NCBI GenBank assembly: GCA_023390705.1
Contig: JAEWCI010000125.1
Span: 1-11,220 of the forward strand
Origin: Pseudomonadota bacterium
GTDB taxonomy: Bacteria > Pseudomonadota > Alphaproteobacteria > Acetobacterales > Acetobacteraceae
DNA length: 11,220 bases
Direction: 5' to 3'
Of this stretch, positions 8,536-11,220 are shown in pieces. A program made the position numbers and the translations under genes. The first letter of the stretch is position 1. Each line of letters opens with the position of its first letter. Under the pieces are notes generated by a model, which worked only from the letters and a program-made list of their open reading frames with translations, did no database searches and was not told the DNA's origin.

Positions 8536-10092
8536 ATGGAGCGCATCGGCATCAGGGGCGAGGCACCGCGCATCGCCATTCTCGGCCTGCACCTGGAGGC
8601 CAATGCCTTTGCGCCGCCCACGGTGCTGGAGGATTTCTCGGCGCAATGCCTGGAACGGGGGGAGGCCATCACCCGCCTGGCCCGCAGCGAAACCAGCCAT
8701 CTGCCCAAGGAACTGCCCGGCTTCTACCGCCGCATGGACGCCACCGGCCCCTGGCAGCCCGTGCCGATCCTGGTCGCCGCGGCGCCGCCGGGCGGGCCGA
8801 TCGAGCAGGCGGTGTTCCAGGGCTTCCTGGACGAGATGCGGGCCGGGCTGGAAGCCGCCATGCCGCTGGATGGCGTCTATATCCCGAGCCATGGCGCCTC
8901 CTCCGCCACCGGCGACGAGGACAGCGACGGCACCCTGGCGGTGATGGTGCGGCGGATCGTCGGCCCCGATGTGCCGGTGATCGGCAGCCATGATCTTCAC
9001 TGCAATGTGAGCGAGCGGATGGTCGAGGCGCTCGACGCCCTGGTGGTCTACCGCACCAACCCGCATGTGGACATGGCCGAGCGTGCCGCCGAATCGGCCG
9101 ACCTGCTGCGCGAGATGCTGGACGGCATGAGGACCGCCAAGGCCTTCATCCGCCTGCCGCTGACCCCGCCGAGCGTCACCCTGCTCACCGCCCAGGGGCC
9201 CTATGCCGACCTGATCCGGGACGCCGAGGCGCTGATGGCGGGCGACCGCCGGATTGCCAATGCCAGCGTGGCCGGCGGCTTCGTCTTCTCCGACCTGCCG
9301 AAATGCGGCGTCACCGTCACCGTCACGGCGCGCGATGGCGACCTGGCGGTGGCACGCGCCGCGGCGCTGCAACTGGCGCGGCGCGGCTGGGCGGAGCGCG
9401 GCCGGCATGTGCCGCACCTGCTCCCGATCACCGAGGCCATCGACCTCGCCTGCCGTGCCGGCCGGGGTGAGCATCCGCCGGTGATCCTCGCCGATGCCGC
9501 GGACAACCCGGGCGGTGGCGGCCGCGGCAATACGGCCTATCTGCTGCGGGCGCTGCACGAGGCGCGGGCGCAGGGCGTGGTGCTGGGCGTCTTCGTGGAC
9601 CCCGCCCTGGCCGAGGAGGCGCACCGCCTGGGCGAGGGCGAGCGCTTCATGGCGGTGTTCAACCGGGTGGAGAGCGAATTCAGCAAGCGCCTCGGCGCCC
9701 CGGCGCGGGTGCTGGCGCTGCGCGACGGCAAGGGGGTGGGCCGCCGCGGCACCATGGCGGGGCGGCAATTCAACCTCGGCCCCTCGGCGCTGCTGGAACT
9801 GGAGGAGAGCGGCCTGCGCGTGGTGGTCGGCAGCCTGCGCCGGCAATGCCATGAACCGCGCATGCTGGAGATGCACGGCATCGACATCGGCGCGGCGCGG
9901 ACGGTGGTGGTGAAGAGCCGCGGCCATTTCCGCGCCGGCTTCGACGAATTCTTCACCCCGGACCGGATCTTCGAGGTGGACGCGCCCGGCCTGACCAGCC
10001 CGGTGCTGAAGAACTTCCCCTGGAAGCGGCTGCCGCGGCCGGTCTATCCGCTGGATGAAGGGGCGACGTGGCGGGAGCCGGACTGGGCGTAG
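8536..10092 (+). CDS. M81-family metallopeptidase (MlrC/microcystinase C-like)
   Basis: Zinc-dependent hydrolase of the M81 family, named for MlrC, which opens linearised microcystin fragments. Most genomic members act on unknown substrates. It has 518 residues, a usual length, and no signal peptide. The N-terminal DUF1485-type domain has GLHLEANAF at 17-25, SHGA at 118-121 (H119), the D-x-H pair D153 and H155 in SHDLHCN, and H177 in YRTNPHVDM. These match the conserved predicted metal and catalytic residues. The C-terminal MlrC domain has ADAADNPGGGGRGNT, followed by FVDPALAEEA and a KSRGHFRAGFDEFF block near the end. ATG 8536 is chosen because the seven-G run lies about 5 bases upstream; an in-frame ATG at 8506 has no ribosome-binding site. 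It is transcribed away from the two deacylases. The context supports a role in breaking an amide-linked nutrient; calling it a microcystinase would be unjustified. Confidence 0.92.
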   Translation: MERIGIRGEAPRIAILGLHLEANAFAPPTVLEDFSAQCLERGEAITRLARSETSHLPKELPGFYRRMDATGPWQPVPILVAAAPPGGPIEQAVFQGFLDEMRAGLEAAMPLDGVYIPSHGASSATGDEDSDGTLAVMVRRIVGPDVPVIGSHDLHCNVSERMVEALDALVVYRTNPHVDMAERAAESADLLREMLDGMRTAKAFIRLPLTPPSVTLLTAQGPYADLIRDAEALMAGDRRIANASVAGGFVFSDLPKCGVTVTVTARDGDLAVARAAALQLARRGWAERGRHVPHLLPITEAIDLACRAGRGEHPPVILADAADNPGGGGRGNTAYLLRALHEARAQGVVLGVFVDPALAEEAHRLGEGERFMAVFNRVESEFSKRLGAPARVLALRDGKGVGRRGTMAGRQFNLGPSALLELEESGLRVVVGSLRRQCHEPRMLEMHGIDIGAARTVVVKSRGHFRAGFDEFFTPDRIFEVDAPGLTSPVLKNFPWKRLPRPVYPLDEGATWREPDWA

Positions 10093-10128
10093 CGGGCCGC
10101 CCCTTCCACGTCCTGCTCCTTCAACGTC

Positions 10129-10176
10129 ATGGCCGGGCGCCTGCCCCCGGGCTTGACCCGGCGGTGACCCGGCCAT
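10129..10176. repeat. Nested palindromic intergenic repeat, possible bidirectional terminator
   Basis: ATGGCCGGG (10129-10137) and CCCGGCCAT (10168-10176) form a perfect 9-base-pair outer stem. Inside it, CCGGG (10147-10151) and CCCGG (10157-10161) form a second stem around the loop CTTGA. The wording (CGTCATGGCCGGG, GGGCTTGACCCGG, CCCGGCCATC) resembles dispersed palindromic repeats familiar from GC-rich alphaproteobacteria; that likeness is from memory, not a search. It lies between the convergent M81 and DsbA-like genes, where it could end transcription from both sides. Confidence 0.5.
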
Positions 10177-10242
10177 CTCCGCCCGGCGCTGCTGGTCCTC
10201 GCAGACCGGTCAGGCGGGCGGCCGCGCCGATGTTCCGGCGCA

Positions 10243-10255
10243 TTGCGTGGCGCAA
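10243..10255 (-). terminator. Small hairpin downstream of the DsbA-like gene
   Basis: TTGCG (10243-10247) and CGCAA (10251-10255) pair around a three-base loop, 22 bases beyond the stop codon of the DsbA-like gene in its reading direction. The stem is only 5 base pairs and there is no T tract, so a terminator role is weakly supported. The rest of 10177-10277 shows no coding or RNA-gene signal. Confidence 0.2.
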
Positions 10256-10277
10256 CTGGTGCGGATGAAGCGCGGTA

Positions 10278-11045
10278 TCAGCGCACCGGGCGCGCCGCCG
10301 CCACCAGCGCCTCCAGCGTGCCCAGGTCCACCGCGCCGGGGATCACCTGCTCGCCCACCACGATGGCCGGCGTGCCCTGGATGTGCAGCGCCTGGGCCAG
10401 GGCGAGATTCGCCTGCAGCCGCCGCTGCACCGCCGGGTCGTCCATGTCCCGCCGCAGCCGGGCCCAGTCGAGGCCCACCCGCTCCGCCTCCCGCCGCAGG
10501 ACCGGCTCGGTCGGCTCCTCGCGCAGTTTCAGCAGGGCATCCTGCAAGGGGCCGTATTTGCCCTGCCGCTGGGCAGCCAGCAGGGCGCGGCTGGCCAGCA
10601 CGCTGTTGGGGCCGAGGATCGGCAGGTCCTTCATCACCACCCGCAGGTCGGGCTGGCGGCGGATCAGTTGTTCCAGGGTCGGGTGAAGCTGCTTGCAGTA
10701 GCCGCAACGGGCGTCGAAGAATTCCACCAGGGTCACGCTGCCCTGCGGGTTGCCGCGCACCGGGTCCGCCGGGTCGCGGAACAGCGCCTCGGCATGGGCG
10801 GCAAGCGCGGCACGTGTCGCCTGCTCGCGGTTCTCCTGCTCGGCGGACTCCATCGCCTCCAGCGCGTCACGCAGGATGGAGGGGTCCTGGCGCAGGGCCT
10901 CGCGCAGGATGGAGATGATCTCCTGCCGCTGCTCGGCGGAAAATTGCTGGGCCGCCGCCGGGGCAACCGTGGCGAGCCCTGGGGCGAGATACAGCCAGAG
11001 GGCGGCGACCGCCCGGGAAAAATGCTTCAACGCCGTCTCCGTCAT
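10278..11045 (-). CDS. Exported DsbA-family thiol:disulfide protein (ScsC/DsbC-like, CGYC site)
   Basis: Periplasmic disulfide oxidoreductase or isomerase, 255 residues. A signal peptide covers about 1-32 (hydrophobic AVAALWLYLAPGLA, likely cut at APAAA/Q). A charged helical N-terminal region (about 36-95) resembles the oligomerisation segment of ScsC-type proteins. The thioredoxin fold starts at about 103 (VTLVEFFDARCGYCK), with the redox pair C114 and C117 as CGYC and the cis-proline P226 in IQGTPAIVVG. The fold's DsbA-type helical insertion lies between. CGYC is typical of DsbC and ScsC, whereas E. coli DsbA has CPHC, so isomerase or shuffling activity is plausible. ATG 11045 has no strong ribosome-binding site. 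No DsbB, DsbD or ScsB partner is in the window. It faces the M81 gene convergently and is unlikely to share its function. Confidence 0.92.
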   Translation of the reverse strand: MTETALKHFSRAVAALWLYLAPGLATVAPAAAQQFSAEQRQEIISILREALRQDPSILRDALEAMESAEQENREQATRAALAAHAEALFRDPADPVRGNPQGSVTLVEFFDARCGYCKQLHPTLEQLIRRQPDLRVVMKDLPILGPNSVLASRALLAAQRQGKYGPLQDALLKLREEPTEPVLRREAERVGLDWARLRRDMDDPAVQRRLQANLALAQALHIQGTPAIVVGEQVIPGAVDLGTLEALVAAARPVR

Positions 11046-11076
11046 CTCGCGTGGTACATCGCCCGCGCGGCACAGC

Positions 11077-11220
11077 TTAGCCGCTCCGGCGGCATTCCGC
11101 AGGCCCTGTTGCGGATCCGGGCCGCCCCAAGCGGTTGCCGGAACGGCCCGGCCCGGTGAACATCCGGTTGCCGGGGGTGGCGAAGCCGTTTATGGCCCGC
11201 GCCAGCGGGTTGACCAGGGA
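11077..11220 (-). CDS. Possible C-terminal end of an unknown gene running off the window
   Basis: One minus-strand frame stays open from the window edge to a TAA at 11077-11079, giving 47 residues. The first roughly 25 codons have nearly all G or C at the third position, as in real genes here. It begins SLVNPLARAINGFATPGNR and ends in a glycine/arginine/proline-rich tail in which GNR recurs 11 codons apart (DNA repeat CGGTTGCCGG at 11132-11141 and 11165-11174). It would end 31 bases before the DsbA-like start. No family is recognised and the fragment is too short to be certain it is coding. Confidence 0.3.
   Translation of the reverse strand, partial: SLVNPLARAINGFATPGNRMFTGPGRSGNRLGRPGSATGPAECRRSG

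Noticed and set aside
8536..10092. Microcystin degradation cluster (mlrABCD)
   Set aside because: Only an MlrC-family protein is present. No MlrA-like membrane protease, MlrB or MlrD is visible, and M81 proteins are widespread in bacteria that do not degrade microcystin.
8491..10176. A 561-residue open frame on the minus strand
   Set aside because: It covers the complement of the M81 gene. Composition is histidine/arginine/glutamine-rich and no family motif is present.
11042..11219. Second open minus-strand frame ending in an ATGA overlap with the DsbA-like start
   Set aside because: The overlap is attractive, but third-position GC is clearly lower than in real genes here and the peptide is histidine-, arginine- and proline-rich, so the frame ending at 11077 is the better candidate.
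11192..11220. Possible ATG start of a plus-strand gene at the window edge
   Set aside because: Only nine codons are visible and no ribosome-binding site precedes it; it cannot be supported.

Overview
The window is GC-rich DNA with G or C at most third codon positions. It is densely packed with genes, and short 4-8 base overlaps are common. The gene content (a Bug/TctC-type solute receptor, a ThDP-dependent acetolactate-synthase-like enzyme, an M81 'microcystinase C' family protein, and a DsbA-like protein with a CGYC site) suggests an alphaproteobacterium, probably Acetobacteraceae (Roseomonas-like). That assignment is inferred from style and gene families, not from a marker gene.

Layout from low to high coordinate. 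(1) 1-2700, minus strand: a Bug-family periplasmic receptor followed 27 bases later by a ThDP-dependent decarboxylase/synthase. They look co-transcribed and probably form a small carboxylate-use pair; no TctA/TctB membrane partners are present. (2) 2765-6037, minus strand: a three-gene export-type ABC system read in the order membrane-fusion protein, FtsX-like permease, ATPase. It resembles a MacAB/DevBCA system with MacB split in two. The junctions overlap by 4 and 8 bases and both downstream genes start with GTG, so translational coupling is likely. (3) 6038-6297: a 260-base non-coding gap rich in inverted repeats: a hairpin right after the upstream stop codon, a large compound hairpin, a perfect 20-base palindrome, and a nested inverted repeat around a possible -10 element. 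(4) 6298-8468, minus strand: an ArgE-like M20 deacylase and an AstE/AspA-like deacylase joined by an ATGA overlap. (5) 8469-8535: a 67-base divergent intergenic region. (6) 8536-10092, plus strand: an M81/MlrC-family metallopeptidase. Three unrelated zinc-hydrolase folds therefore sit side by side, suggesting breakdown of an N-acylated or otherwise amide-linked compound. (7) 10093-10277: a convergent intergenic region with a nested palindromic repeat. (8) 10278-11045, minus strand: an exported DsbA/ScsC-like disulfide protein. (9) 11046-11220: possibly the last codons of another minus-strand gene running off the window edge.

Nothing here is clearly a new biological system. The points most worth a second look are the adjacent zinc-hydrolase trio, the orphan receptor/ThDP enzyme pair, and the structured gap upstream of the ABC exporter. 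No tRNA, rRNA, CRISPR array, insertion sequence or integrase was seen.
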